NCBI GenBank assembly: GCA_029204225.1
Contig: MU833310.1
Location: forward strand, 1-58,098
Reading direction: 5' to 3'
From: Diphasiastrum complanatum
Lineage: Eukaryota > Streptophyta > Lycopodiopsida > Lycopodiales > Lycopodiaceae
DNA: 58,098 nucleotides
In this document: positions 22,000 to 32,737 of the stretch, piece by piece
Layout: the number at the start of each line of letters is the position of its first letter
Position numbering within the stretch: position 1 is the first letter of the stretch
Notes under the pieces: model-generated
What the model was told of the DNA's origin: nothing
Database searches by the model: none
Seen by the model: the letters and a program-made list of their open reading frames with translations, nothing else
Made by a program: the position numbers and the translations under genes

Positions 22000-22735
22000 A
22001 TGGCAAGATTGAATGATGCTGTATTACTGGAATCTAGTAAGCTAGATGGTACAAAGTTTAGCATCTGGAAGTTCAAGATGCAAAATATTCTCCAGGATAA
22101 AAAATATTGGGACATTGGAATCTGAAGCGAGGGGAAAAATTTCATCATTTTTTAAACTTGTCTGTTAAAGATATAATTATTCCTTGCTGCTGGACCCAAA
22201 AAAGCTTGGGATATTCTAATGAATTTAAACGAGACTGTAAATCAATCTCAAAGTTTGTTTTAACTGATAAGCTACATACATAAATAATGGGCACAGGTGA
22301 ATCAACAACATATTACTTTACTCGAGTGAAAAATTTGAGAGGACAACTTATTGTAGTTGGAGAAAGTGTTTCGAATTTGATTTTTGTATCTATCACGCTT
22401 TATAGTTTACCTTTAGCCTATTAAAATTTTGTCATAATGTTGTTTTTATGAGAGATGAGACTTTTTTTCGATGAGTTGAATGCAATTTTGCTATAGGAGG
22501 AAATGAGACGACAAAATCTTATTAATAGGGACGATTCCAAGGAGCATACATTCTTAGCAAAGAAGCAAGGGAAAAGTTCTAAGAATGGTGACAAATGAAA
22601 AAAGAACAAAGGAAAGAAGAAGCAACAAGATCAACAAGAAAATCAATCTAATCAATTATGGAAAGAAAGCGGAAAGCCAAGGCATTACGCAAAGGAGTGT
22701 TGTAAAAAACAAGTTCAAGAAGAAGCATGATGAAA
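22000..22735 (+). pseudogene. copia gag (degenerate)
   Basis: The start codon at 22000 gives MARLNDAVLLESSKLDGTKF followed by SIWKFKMQNIL, the conserved copia gag N-terminus (LDGxNFxxWKxxM). Frames then break repeatedly. Near 22650-22720 a former CCHC zinc knuckle reads LWKESGKPRHYAKECCKK, in which the first two Cys are lost while GKxxHYAKEC remains. RNA binding would be abolished. Confidence 0.75.
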
Positions 22736-22779
22736 ATTTTGCTGAAAAAGAAGAATGACTTAATACAAAATTAAGTGCT

Positions 22780-23230
22780 CTGGATCTTGACGATTGTGAG
22801 TTGTTTTTGGCATTAATATCTTCAGCTTATTTCTCAATGGAAGAGGAGTGTTTGTTTATTGATTAAGGTACAACAAAACATATGACACCTAGGCGAGATT
22901 GGTTATTTGATTTTCAAGAACGAGATGATGGATCAAATGTGAAGTTGGGAGATAACTACACATATGATATAAAGGGAGTTAGAAAAATACATGTTCAACT
23001 ACCTTAAAAAAAAATTGGAGACATAAAAAATGTGCTTTATATACCAGCCTTTATGTTTTTTACGTACCAAGAATCAAGGAGAACTTACTTTCAGTTTCAC
23101 CTATTGTGTAGCAACATATGATTGTACAATTTGATGAAAAAGGGTGTCTCATCAAAAGGAAGGACAATGAAGTAGTAATTGAGGACATTCTCGCAGGAAG
23201 GTTATATAAACTTCGGGCTTAAGTGGTGGG
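22780..23230 (+). pseudogene. copia protease (degenerate)
   Basis: ECLFID followed by a stop and GTTKHMTPRRDWLFDF at about 22846-22915, corresponding to the DSGTTxHMT active-site motif with Ser changed to a stop. A YVPRIKENLLSVS-like stretch near 23060-23095 marks the end of the protease region before integrase. Confidence 0.75.
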
Positions 23231-23277
23231 TCATTATGCAAGTATTGCAGACATTGGTTCAGTGAGTAAGTTATTGC

Positions 23278-24120
23278 ATGAAAGTTTGGATTTTGAAATT
23301 CAATAGTCTACAGGTCTTGAGAAAATACAATATGGTTATCGGTTTATCTCAAGTTGTTTTTTATCACAAGTTTTGTGAGGGCTGTCTTAGGAAACATCAT
23401 TTGGAATTTTTTTTGTCTAGTACTTTTAGGGCGAGAAATGTTGTAGAACTTGTTCATACAAATTTGTGTGGTCCTATTAAAATTCAGTCTTATGGGGGAA
23501 CAAGTTACTTTATGGTGTTTGTTGATGATTATTCTAGAAAGATGTGGGTATATATTCTCAATAATAAGGGTGAAGCATTCAAGTATTTCACATGGTTTAA
23601 GACACAGGTGGAGAAAGAAACAAATAGACAAATGAAGATACTTTGTTCGGATAAAGGGGAAGAGTATCTTTCTACAGAGTTTTAGGTGTTTTGCAAAAAT
23701 CATAGTACAAAGAGACAATTTGCAAGTATGGAAACGCCTCAACAAAATGGAGTTGCAGAAAGGAAGAATCATTCTATTGTGAAAATTGTAAGGAGTGCTT
23801 AAAAGTAAGAAGTTTTCAAATATATTTTGGGGTGAAGTAGTTTAGACAACATTTTATCTTTTGAATCGAAGTCCTACAAAAGTTGCAGAGAATCAAACTC
23901 CAGAAGAAATTTACATGGGTCAAAAACCTAACGTAAGTGATCTGAGAGTTTTTAGAAATATTTCATAAACTCACATACCTAAGGATGTAAGGAGAAAATT
24001 GGATTCAGAGGCTACCAAGTGTTTATTTGTTGGATATGCTAGTGAAGAGAACAGATACAAGTTGTATGACTCAGAGAGTAAGAAATTATCATAAGCAGGG
24101 ATGTAATTTTTGATGAGGAT
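23278..24120 (+). pseudogene. copia integrase (degenerate)
   Basis: The longest open part (23278-23685) shows CEGCLRKHHLEFF, VHTNLCGPIKIQSYGGTSYF, MVFVDDYSRKMWVYIL (first catalytic Asp) and KILCSDKGEEYLSTEF (second catalytic Asp). After a stop, TPQQNGVAERKNHS carries the catalytic Glu (about 23740). The C-terminus continues with a RRKLDSEATKCLFVGYA-like segment (about 23990-24040). All three catalytic residues survive, but stops interrupt the protein. Confidence 0.88.
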
Positions 24121-24539
24121 GGATCTCATAAAGATACAAAAATATTTTAAAATAGGAGCAAGATGGAGGAGTTCCTATCTTGTGTGACAAGTTATTAGAG
24201 AGCTTGAGTTGACACATGTACCTCCTATACCAATTCAAGTACGTAGAGTGACCATGGTTGAAAAGGAAAAAATGAGAGATGGAGTACATTAGATACTTAT
24301 TCACTTTTGACTTCACCAAGTAGGATGCATCCTACATCATATACTAGAAGATTACCTAGATGATACTATGAAACTATCAAGGATAATCTTATCTTGGAAC
24401 AAAGAGAGTTTAATACATAGGGAACTAGGAGATTTGCTAGGCTTGGAAAGAATCATGAGGATCAGGATCGACCGAAGGATCGACAGGAGGATCGTCATGA
24501 GGACGACGATGTATACTCTGCATATATATATATGGCTAC

Positions 24540-25480
24540 AATGTTGGAAACTATTGATCTATCTATTTTCAAGGAAGTTGACAAAGAGGATATTTGGAGG
24601 AAAGCTATGGATGAGGAGTATAACTCAACCATAAAGAACATAACTTGGTGGCTTGTTGAATTATCTATAGGTAAAAAGACTATTGGATGCAAGTAGATTT
24701 ATGGAACTAAGTATAAATCAGATCTATAGACAAACATAAGGGAAGGTTGGTTGCAAAAGGGTATGCTCAACAAGAAGGGATTGACTATGTAGAAAGTTTT
24801 GCACCAGTTGCTAATTTAATTACTATGAGGACGGTTTTGTCATTGGCAACTCAGTTTGAATGAGATAGTCAACAAATGGATGTTAAGAGGGCATTTTTGA
24901 ATGGATTTTTAGAGGAGGAAGTTTACACGGAGAAGCCAAAGGAATACATAGTAGTTGGACATGAAGACAAGGTTTGCAAGTTGGACAAGAAAATAGACGG
25001 ACTTGAGCAAGCACCCAGTTGACTCATACTTTGAGGAGTTTGGTTTTCAGAAGAGTAGTTTGGAAACTACACTTTATGTTTTGATCAGGGATGGTCATAT
25101 TGTTATTGTAGTGATGTATGTGGATGATCTTGTTATCACAGGTTTGGATTGTGATTTTATTTAGAATATTAAGAAAGATCTCTCATCATAGTTTGATATG
25201 AAAGATCTTGGCTCACTACAATACTTTCTTTGGATTAATTTATGTAGAGTAGCACATGAACTATTTATTTCTCAATCTAAGTATGTTCAAGAACTTTTTG
25301 GAAAGTTCATTATGTTAGAGTGCAAGCCTATTTCTATACCATATGATAGTGGATCTAAGCTTACAAAAGTTCTTGAACATACTTAGATTGAGAAATAAGA
25401 CTGGATATTGCATATGCTGTTATTATGGTTAGTCAATTTATGGCTAAGCCTAAGCCTAAGCAGATTAACTGGAAAGCTGC
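24540..25480 (+). pseudogene. copia reverse transcriptase (degenerate)
   Basis: Readable motifs: WRKAMDEEYNSTIKNITW (about 24597-24650), a damaged [11 protein letters not shown]...DY segment (about 24735-24790), MYVDDLVITGLD with the catalytic pair at 25117-25128, MKDLGSLQYFLWI (about 25198-25240), YVQELFGKF and CKPISIPYDSGSKL (about 25322-25365), then, after a scar, DIAYAVIMVSQFM (about 25405-25445). A perfect 31-bp inverted repeat spans the scar. Many stops are present. Confidence 0.88.
25267..25396. repeat. perfect 31-bp inverted repeat in the RT
   Basis: The arms at 25267-25297 and 25366-25396 are exact reverse complements, separated by 68 bp. The left arm is normal RT coding sequence (LFISQSKYVQEL). 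The right arm replaces the stretch expected between SGSKLTKVL and the RPDIAYA motif, so it looks like an inverted copy of the left arm inserted at a deletion. Confidence 0.95.
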
Positions 25481-25698
25481 TAAGGGAGTACTCAGAGGTA
25501 TAAAAGATACTTTGAGGTTTGGTATTTTCTATGGAAGACAAGGTGTTGTGCAATTGCAGGGATATGTGGATGCTGATTGTGGGCGGTAGATGTAGAAAAT
25601 CGAAAGAGCAAGTTGTAGATATCTTTATTAAAGGACTTGGCAAAGAAAAATCTTAGAAGTTGAGAACTTCTAGGAGTAATAGATAACAAAGTAAACAT
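25480..25698 (+). pseudogene. copia RNase H with internal deletion
   Basis: RNase H begins with VLRGIKDTLRFGIFY and GYVDADCG (first Asp region, about 25560-25585), then jumps directly to KEQVVDIFIKGLGKEK (about 25600-25645), the C-terminal tail. Roughly the middle 100 residues expected in the family, including STEAEY and CDN motifs, are missing. The PPT and right LTR follow at once. Confidence 0.8.
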
Positions 25699-25710
25699 AA
25701 AGGGGGAGGG
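25699..25710 (+). other. copia polypurine tract
   Basis: AAAGGGGGAGGG immediately left of the right LTR. Confidence 0.85.
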
Positions 25711-26103
25711 TTAGAAATTAATGTTTGTTTGCGCTCTTAATGTTTGTTTGGCAATTCCTACTAGCTATTTTAGGGGCCATTTTTATTTTTAGTATGTCAA
25801 AGTCCAAAAGTTAAGTTAATTAGTCTTGTAGGAGGGCGCACTAGTTCTAGAATAGAACACGATTTTTGACCTAGAAATTAAATAAGGGCCTTTATCTTTA
25901 TCTAAAATAGAGAGCAACTATAGTAATTAGCTTTTTGCTTTATGCTTTGCGCCCCACCTCCGTTTATTCGATTGTAGAAAGCTATGCTCATTTTTCATTT
26001 AATCTAAGTTCTGTTTTATCTCTCATGTTGATCTTGATTGGTGTGTGTGAGTGCTAATATGATTATTTCACTCCTATCTTAATTTGAGCATCAAATTCAA
26101 ACA
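25711..26103 (+). mobile_element. copia right LTR
   Basis: Begins TTAGAAATTAATG, with the initial TG decayed, and ends AAATTCAAACA. It contains the same landmark words as the left LTR, with indels and substitutions spread throughout. Confidence 0.88.
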
Positions 26104-26108
26104 AATAC

Positions 26109-26841
26109 ATCATGCGTGCATGTAGAATGATATTGCCATGAAATTTGCATAGTTGACCATTATTCAAAATGGTAACATATGCATTATAACTATCACAAAA
26201 TGACAATATCACGAATAAAATAGTTTTGGGTTGTAACCATCTCTCCCTCGAGTATCCTTGCCATCAAGGATGGAAGGTAAGATGGGAATGAAGTTTCGTG
26301 AAACTATTTGATTTCACGTGATCACTGATTGGCCAACCTCCCATATCCAACTATGAAATAAAAAAGTTCAGTAAAAAACTTGCCTTAATTTTAGAAGGCT
26401 TTAGAACCAACATTTCATTCACTTTCCAAAACGTTGTGTTGTAGAATACGGTTCAACTATGGACTGCGTATATCATAGTTTACTAGTATCAAACTCCCTT
26501 CACCTTTTGAATCGAAATTTCCAAATGTTAGTATGTGCATTTTATCAATCATACATCTTTCATATTTGAGGTGAGAGAATTGCCATTTTTATAATCTCAC
26601 TACTAGTCTCCTTTATTTCATCAACTACAAAGCTTTGACAGCCAAATATTAAAATGTCTTGTGCCACAACTTCACCCTCTTGGATGTTTCCTTGTATTCC
26701 ATGACAATGATCAATAGTTCTCCTTGTTGGGTGTTCTTGATTTGATACAAGTCTTTGATCCTTTCCCCTTTAGCCCTTAGATAATCTCCTTACATCAATT
26801 CTGTTGCTTAAGCAATGGTTAGATTCAAAATGCATTTATTG
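26109..26841. other. unassigned AT-rich DNA
   Basis: No supported gene. It is the right flank of the copia insertion and the left flank of the hAT-like element. Confidence 0.5.
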
Positions 26842-26980
26842 ATAGAGACCAGTGTTTCCTCGAAACACGTTTCGAATGCTGAAACGCGTTCGAAACGGGA
26901 CGTACAAAACGACCCCGTTTCGAAACGCCGTTTCAATGTTCGAAATGACCGAAAAAAGAAAACCCAATTTTTTTTTTCTG

Positions 26981-27440
26981 AAACCGCGCCATAAGCTTTG
27001 TAGTATGTACTGGCAATGGGCATGAACAGATTCTCGCAACCTAATAACCTATCCATGACAGTATCAATACTTTCAATAATTGACCGAGGAAAGTGACCAT
27101 AATCACCATACACAGCTTCTCCTCTTGAAATTGCATTGTAATGTCTCTAGAGCATTCTCATGAAATTGGATGTATCTACTTGTTACTAGACTGTCTATGA
27201 CATCTGTAAACCCCAAAAACCGCGCCTAAGCTTTGTGGTATGTGCTGGCAATGGGCATGAACAGATTCTCGCAACCTAATAACCTATCCATGACAGTATA
27301 ATAATTGATTGAGGAAGGTGACCATAGTCACCATACACAGCTTCTCCTCTTGAAATTGCATTCTCTAGAGTATTCTCATGAAATTGGATGTATCTACTTG
27401 TTACTAGACTTTCTATGACATCTATAAACCCCAAAAACCC
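26981..27440. repeat. tandem duplication (about 236-bp offset) inside the hAT-like element
   Basis: AAACCGCGCC-TAAGCTTTG begins copies at 26981 and 27217. The second copy has lost a few short segments (for example near 27300 and 27360) but is otherwise nearly identical over more than 200 bp. Confidence 0.92.
26985..27119 (-). pseudogene. coding-like segment carried by the hAT-like element
   Basis: The minus strand of the first duplication copy reads open for about 45 codons, from EAVYGDYGHFPRS through IDTVMDRLLGCENLF to STYYKAYGAVS. Its composition is protein-like, unlike the low-complexity ends. The second copy has indels that break the frame. I do not recognise the family. It may be a host gene piece captured by the transposon, or remaining internal transposon sequence. 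No splice signals or start codon are clear. Confidence 0.3.
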
Positions 27441-27690
27441 TCAAAAACACATTTTCAAAAAAAAAAAACCCTAAAAAAATTTCCCGTTTCGAACCTGAAC
27501 CAGACGTTTCATACGTGTTTCAAACGCGTATGAAATGACGTATGAAACGTGCCCATGAAACATTGATAGAGACTAGATTTGACTTGAGTCTATGTGAGAG
27601 ATCCCATTAGAGTTGTATTGATATGGTAAGACTTGAAAAGCATCTTATAAACTCATTATGGCAATTATATTTCAACAAGTTGAAACTCCT

Positions 27691-27796
27691 GGCATGGAGG
27701 GTGGACCCGGATTAGGTCCTATGGCGGGGTGGATCGTGAGCGTTTGGTTTCTATGTTGACCGGCACCTGGTGGTTTAGGGTTTCGAGATTGTAACA
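27691..27796 (+). mobile_element. gypsy left LTR remnant (3' end only)
   Basis: GGCATGGAGGGTGGACC through GATTGTAACA matches 36941-37044 with few differences. Everything upstream of this in the LTR is missing. Confidence 0.85.
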
Positions 27797-27797
27797 G

Positions 27798-27811
27798 TTG
27801 GCATCATAGCC
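27798..27811 (+). promoter_or_regulatory. gypsy primer-binding site (initiator tRNA-Met type)
   Basis: TTGGCATCATAGCC directly after the left LTR remnant; compare TGGTATCAGAGCC. Two or three substitutions. Confidence 0.55.
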
Positions 27812-28061
27812 ATCTCAATCCGTGTACAGGTCTGATCGATTCATCTTGGCAGACGGTATGTTTTTTAAGAACTTTGGGAATTTCATTTTTTCAGTCGAAT
27901 CGTTGTTTTATTTCAAATTTTTTTTGCGAAACCATGGATTCGGATTTCCGCAAATTTTTTTTTTTTTTTTTTTGCGGCTGCACTGGCGCTAGCTGGCTGC
28001 GCGCCCACCAGGCCCCCACACAATCCGTAGAGCCTGTGCAGGGCCTACACAGTGTCCGCGG

Positions 28062-28442
28062 TGTTGAAATAAATGCCTATTTTGCCCCTTAAGGCTTCTA
28101 TACTTGTAAGTTGTAAGTTGTGCAAACATGGGGGTAAAACATTTATGTACATAGTACACCCCACTTGTGCTAATTAGGCAAGTAATAACAAGTAGGTTGA
28201 GGACCCATGTGGGTTCTAGAGCTAGAATTAGCAAGACACCACCTCTATACATTACATGCTAAATGTAGCCCATAGTTTGGAGGGGTTTCCACGCCCTACT
28301 ACTCTTTGAATAATCATTCAAGTTGTGTGAGCCTTGAAGTCCTCTCTCTCTTGCTTTTGTCTTCTACTCCATAGCTGGTTGTTTCAAGCTTTCATAGTCT
28401 ATGTTGTTATGATACTCCATATCTAGGCCTTGGAATTTGTCA
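28062..28442 (+). mobile_element. copia left LTR (nested element)
   Basis: Starts TGTTGAAATAAATG and ends GGAATTTGTCA, followed directly by the PBS. From about 28196 onward it matches the right LTR at 33768-34021 almost base for base. Confidence 0.92.
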
Positions 28443-28454
28443 TGGTATCAGAGC
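28443..28454 (+). promoter_or_regulatory. primer-binding site, initiator tRNA-Met
   Basis: Exact TGGTATCAGAGC following the LTR terminal CA, the standard plant copia primer site. Confidence 0.92.
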
Positions 28455-28865
28455 AGGTTATGTTGCCTGTGGTGTGGTGAAAGCTTGGACTTGTTTTGAT
28501 CAGATTCCTGCCATTCCTGGAGAGTAGCTTATCTTTGAGGAGGGCGCACTTTTTGTAGGGGCATCTGATCTCTGTGCTATCTACATGGTTGGGGTACTGT
28601 TGGCAAGGGGAGTTTAGTGAGCCAAAAAGTTTCTAATTTGGGAGAATTTTTTTTGAGTCTTTTTGGACAGCCAGGACTGTAGGAGGGCGCTTTCTATAGT
28701 GGGGACTTCAGTGAAAGTTCTGAGTGGATCTTGGACAAGGGCTAGGACAACCATACAAGGGGATAGTTTCAAATCCAGAAGCTGAGGGTTATTGAGCGAG
28801 TGGCTGCATACCCTAGTTGGGTGAAAACCCCAGTTTACATTTTGTGTTTTATTTCTATCCAGCTA

Positions 28866-29800
28866 TGTCTAGTCTTGCAGAGAGCATGTTGAGTGAAGCC
28901 AGTCGGCTTGATGCACTAACTTTAGCATTTGGAAATTCAAGATCAAGAACATTCTTAAAGACAGAGAATGTTGGAAGCTTGTGACAGGTGAGGAGTCTGT
29001 TCTAACAGCTGAACTTGAACTCAAGGACTATATCAAGAGAGGGGAAAAGGCACACGTGATCATCAACATGTCAGTGAGGGATAATGTGATTCTCCTAATC
29101 AGGTTAGCCAAAGGGCCTGTAGATGCATGGCACATTCTTTGTGCATTGTATGAGACGACAAGTACAACTAGGTTTCTCTACTTGAAGAACAAGTTGTATA
29201 CTCTCAGAATGGAGACAAGACAGATAGTTACTGATCATCTTACTAGAGCTTTCTGTGCTTGGAGAGTCTATTGCTGACAAAGACTTGGTGCCAATAGTTC
29301 TGAATACCTTTTCATATGCTTATCAGAACTTAGTGATGATGATATAAAGAAGTCTATGGTCTCTTGTTACAAGAGGAGATGAGGAGAGTTAATCTCTCCA
29401 AGAGGGCAGATTTCCAGGAGCATACCTTTGCTTCTAAGAAGAAGCAGGTTCTAGCCAAGGATAAGAAGAAAGGTAAAGGCAAGAACAAAGGAGCACCACA
29501 AATACTTGAGCAAGGAATGGAGAACTTGTAGATGTCAGAAGCACAATCCTCCTCGAGTAATTCCACACCTCGAAGGAAGGAGAATTGCAATTACTGTGGT
29601 AAATATGGACACTTTGCTTGTGAGTGTAGGAAGAAGCTTGCAGAGCAAAAGAAGGGCACAAAGAAACAGGGAGGAAATGTTGTTGAGAGTGTTGCAAGAG
29701 AGGAGCAGAGTGACATAAGGCAAGCTGAGTTATTCTTTGTTGCGTTGGCCTCACAAGCTACAACAGGTGGTTGGTACATTGACTCAGGTGTTCAAAGCAC
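28866..29800 (+). pseudogene. copia gag with zinc knuckle (nested element)
   Basis: The start codon at 28866 gives MSSLAESMLSEASRLDAL. A frameshift near 28918 then leads into SIWKFKIKNILKDRECWKL (the conserved WKxxI gag motif). The open part 28981-29277 includes GPVDAWHILCALYETTSTTR and FLYLKNKLYTLRM, typical of copia gag. After further frame changes an intact CCHC knuckle NYCGKYGHFACEC is encoded at about 29586-29630, with a basic Lys-rich tail. It is inactivated by at least two frameshifts. Confidence 0.88.
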
Positions 29801-29819
29801 ATGACCCGTCATAGGGTTA
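29730..29819 (+). pseudogene. copia protease, first 30 codons only
   Basis: GGWYIDSGVQ at about 29766-29795 carries the DSG active site, then, after a one-base shift, HMTRHR. The reading ends abruptly at about 29819, where an antisense copia block begins. Confidence 0.85.
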
Positions 29820-29822
29820 AGG

Positions 29823-30119
29823 CTAGCCAAACTTCATGTCAACAAGTAGTCTTCTCAGCCATAAATAATCTGTTGTGGCTGAAAATATCGCTCTATATTC
29901 TGCCTCACTAGAAGAAGTAGCAACCCTGGGCTGCTTTTTCCTTGACCAAGAAATTGCAAAATTTCCATAGAAAAAGCAATGTCCATTTGTAGAGCGTCTA
30001 GTGTCTTGATCTCCACCCCAATCCGAGTCACTAAAACCAACCAAACATGCATCATCACAAGCAGGAAAAATCAGTCCATGACTTCTTGTTCCTTGAAGGT
30101 ATCGAAAGATCCTCTTCAA
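29823..30119 (-). pseudogene. copia RNase H, N-terminal half (antisense block)
   Basis: MKRIFRYLQGTRSHGLIF, VGFSDSDWGGDQDTRRSTNG (first catalytic Asp), FAISWSRKKQPRVATSSSEAEY (family ISWxSKKQxxVAxSSxEAEY with the catalytic Glu) and WLRRLLVDMKFG. It is well preserved, but cut off right after KFG, before the CDN motif and the ADILTK tail. Confidence 0.92.
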
Positions 30120-31230
30120 CGCTTTTCAATGTGATGTCATCGGGGCATGCATGAATTGACTCATGAGTGAGACACTATAAGAAATGTCTGGTCTTGAATT
30201 ACATAGGTAAATGAGATAGCCAATAGCTTGACAATATAAAGTAGTATCAAATGGTTCACCATCACCTTGACTACTTAATTTCAAGCCTGTCTCCATAGGT
30301 GTAGCAACCGGCTTGCAATCTTCCATCTTGAACCGCTTCAAAATATGCCCAATGTAGCGCTTGAGAGATAAAAATTCCAGCCCCTTCTTGTACAAATTCA
30401 AGACCAAGATAAAAGTGCAATAGGTCTAAATCTGAGGTTTCAAAAACCATACAAAGATCAAGTATTACGGCATCAATCTGCTGCTCATTACTTCTCGTAA
30501 TAGTAATATCATCAACATAAAGCAAAACAATGATGATATAATTTGAAGTATGCTTGACATAAAGAGTAGATTCGCTAGGACTATTAGTAAAACCCACAAT
30601 CACAAAAGTAGACATGTATCTTTTGATACCACATCCTTGGGACTTGCTTCAGTCCATAAAGTGCCTTCTTGAGAATACAAAATTTATCTTCTTGGCCTTC
30701 AACCAAAAAACCAGCAGGTTGTTGAATGTACACTTCCTCATTGAGATCACCATTGAGGAATGCTGTCTTTATGTCAAGTTGTCGCAAACGCCAACCAAAA
30801 TGGGCAGCCAAACAGGTTACTACCCTACGGTAGTCATTCGAGTAGTAGGAGAAAAAGTCTCCTCATAATCAATCCCCTTTTGCTGAGCATAGCCTTTGGC
30901 AACAAGCCTTGCCTTGTACCTTTCAATGGTACCATCTGCCTTATACTTGATTTTGTATACCCATTTAGAACCAATTGCCTTCTTCCTATGAGGAAGATCA
31001 ACAAGAACCCAAATCTGGTTCTTCATGAGTGAGTCATACTCATCTTGCATCGCATCTTCCCAACATTTTACTCCCTTGGCCTGCTTATAAAAAATAGGTT
31101 CTTCCACAACGTCTCTATGAGATGTAAGAGCCAAATTTGAAAAATCAGCACAGTCCAGTGATTTTGTAGAGGCACGTGTCTTTCCATCATAAAATGAACT
31201 TACTTTGCTGTCCCGCAAAGTCGACAACAG
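30110..31230 (-). pseudogene. copia reverse transcriptase (antisense block)
   Basis: From 31230 down: [60 protein letters not shown], then [20 protein letters not shown] (catalytic Asp region), [27 protein letters not shown] with the catalytic pair at 30508-30519, and MEDCKPVATPMETGLKL followed by RPDISYSVSLMSQFMHAP. All core motifs are intact. Frameshifts near 30820, 30600 and 30400 separate the open parts. Confidence 0.93.
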
Positions 31231-31433
31231 CCACCGTGGGACTGTTTTGGGCTATCCAACAGCCATGTCTCTTTTTGCAATTTGCTGTCCAAGATCTTCC
31301 GAGACTGCACTTGGCTGTCCAAATCTTCCAAAACTGGTCCTTGTTGTCCAACAGTTCCTACAGGCTGATTTTGAGCAACAATGCGCGGTTCTTGATGAAC
31401 ATTAGGCTCTAAACTTGATGAGGTGTTGGGCAG
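31231..31433 (-). pseudogene. integrase-RT linker of the antisense copia block
   Basis: A low-constraint linker with a repeated word related to CTTGGACAGC (about 31290-31350 on the minus strand), giving repeats like LDSQVQ/LDSKLQ. Such acidic/polar repeats are common between copia integrase and RT. Confidence 0.6.
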
Positions 31434-31439
31434 TTAGAA

Positions 31440-32490
31440 ACTGGTTGATTGCTGCCCCTTATCTCCAGAAATAGAAGATGGTATCAAATCAGGAAAAACT
31501 TCAACATTCACACTATGTGGGCTGTCTCCCTTCAAGATATGAGTTGGGGCCATATCTAATGAATTCTTTTCATCAAAATGCACATCACGACTAACAATAA
31601 TCTTGTTAGTGCTCAAATTGAATAGCCTAAAGCCTTTGCTTTAACTACTATAGCCAACAAAAATGCATTTAACTCCTTCATCCTCAAGCTTTGTACGAAG
31701 TTTATTCGGAACAAAAGCATAAGCCATACAACCAAAAATGCGAAAGTGAGAGATTGAAGGCTTCTTCCCATACCAAACTTCATAAGGAGTGAATACTTTC
31801 AATGCTTTAGTAGGACAATGATTGGTTATGTATGTTGCCGTTATAACCGCTCCAGCCCAAAACTTGTGAGGCAGCCCTTTTGCTTTGAGCATGCAACATG
31901 CCATCTCCATAAGTGTGCGATTCTTTCGCTCGACAACACCATTTTGTTGAGGCGTATAGGGAGTTGTCATTTGGTGTAGATTTCCCTTCTCTCGAAGAAA
32001 TGCACCGAACGTACTCTTGATGCATTCCCCTCCTCGATCGGTGCTTAGGGTCTTCAAAGAATGCCCAAACTGATTTTCTACCATTGCTAGGAAATCTTGA
32101 AATCTTGAAAAACTTCCGATTTAGCCTTCATAGGATAGATCCATGTAAAACAGAAAGTCATCAATAAAAGTCGCAAAATAGATGCACTTTCCAATGGATT
32201 TGGTCCTCATTGGACCACAAACATCACTATGAACCAAATCAAATTTATCAAGAACCCTTATAGTTCCATCAATTGGAAAAGGTTTTCTTTGAAACTTTCC
32301 AAGTATTGACCCCTCGCATACATGCCCTTCCGGCTGCTCAATAGTAGGAAAATCTTCTACCATATTAAATGTCTTCAGCTTCTTCAAACTTGCAAAGTTG
32401 AGATGCCTAAACCTTGCATGCCACAATTCAGCCAACTCCAATGATTGTGATGTAGAAGCAGCAAGACATAGAGGGAATTCGTCGCTCATA
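31440..32490 (-). pseudogene. copia integrase (antisense block)
   Basis: From 32490 down: LWHARFRHLNFASLKKL (zinc-finger His region), VCEGSILGKFQRKPF, LVHSDVCGPMRTKSIGKCIY, TFIDD (first Asp, near 32160), a frameshift near 32120, LKTLSTDRGGECIKSTF (second Asp, about 32025-32060), TPQQNGVVERKNRT (catalytic Glu, about 31920-31960), KFWAGAVITATYI, and LRTKLEDEGVKCIFVGYSS. A linker continues to 31434 with a DVHFDEK motif. Confidence 0.92.
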
Positions 32491-32737
32491 GGTATTTATA
32501 ATGAATAAGCCAGCATGCATTGTTCCCGAAACAATAATCAAGAGAGATCTTTTAGAATCCTTGACAAGACATTTATCATCTTTGAACTCAACAACTAGTC
32601 TTTGATTCAACATAGTTGAAACCGAAAGAAGATTCTTCTTGATTCTTGGAACATAAAGCACAATTTTAATGTACTTTTCTTCACCATTAGGCAGAATGAT
32701 GGCTACAATTCCAATTCCATGAACAAAATAAGATGCA

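Larger units (their letters stand above)
21342..26103 (+). mobile_element. complete but dead Ty1/copia element with both LTRs
   Basis: Structure in order: left LTR (21342-21792), a PBS-like TGGTATTGAAAGC (21793-21805), gag from an ATG at 22000, a decayed zinc knuckle, protease, integrase, RT with YVDD at 25117-25128, a truncated RNase H, PPT (25699-25710), right LTR (25711-26103). Flanking pentamers AATAT (21337-21341) and AATAC (26104-26108) look like a target-site duplication with one change. Dozens of stops and frame changes, and clear divergence between the LTRs, show it is old and inactive. Confidence 0.9.
26842..27573. mobile_element. hAT-like non-autonomous DNA transposon with 8-bp target duplication
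   Basis: The element body is 26850-27565 (716 bp). The 8-mer ATAGAGAC occurs exactly on both sides (26842-26849 and 27566-27573). The ends are CAGTGTTTC on the left and, inverted, CAATGTTTC on the right. An 8-bp duplication with CA(G/A)TG-type ends is the signature of the hAT superfamily. Subterminal regions at both ends are full of CGTTTC/GAAACG words, which in hAT elements serve as transposase-binding sites. No transposase is present, so it depended on another element. The centre is a tandem duplication. Confidence 0.85.
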
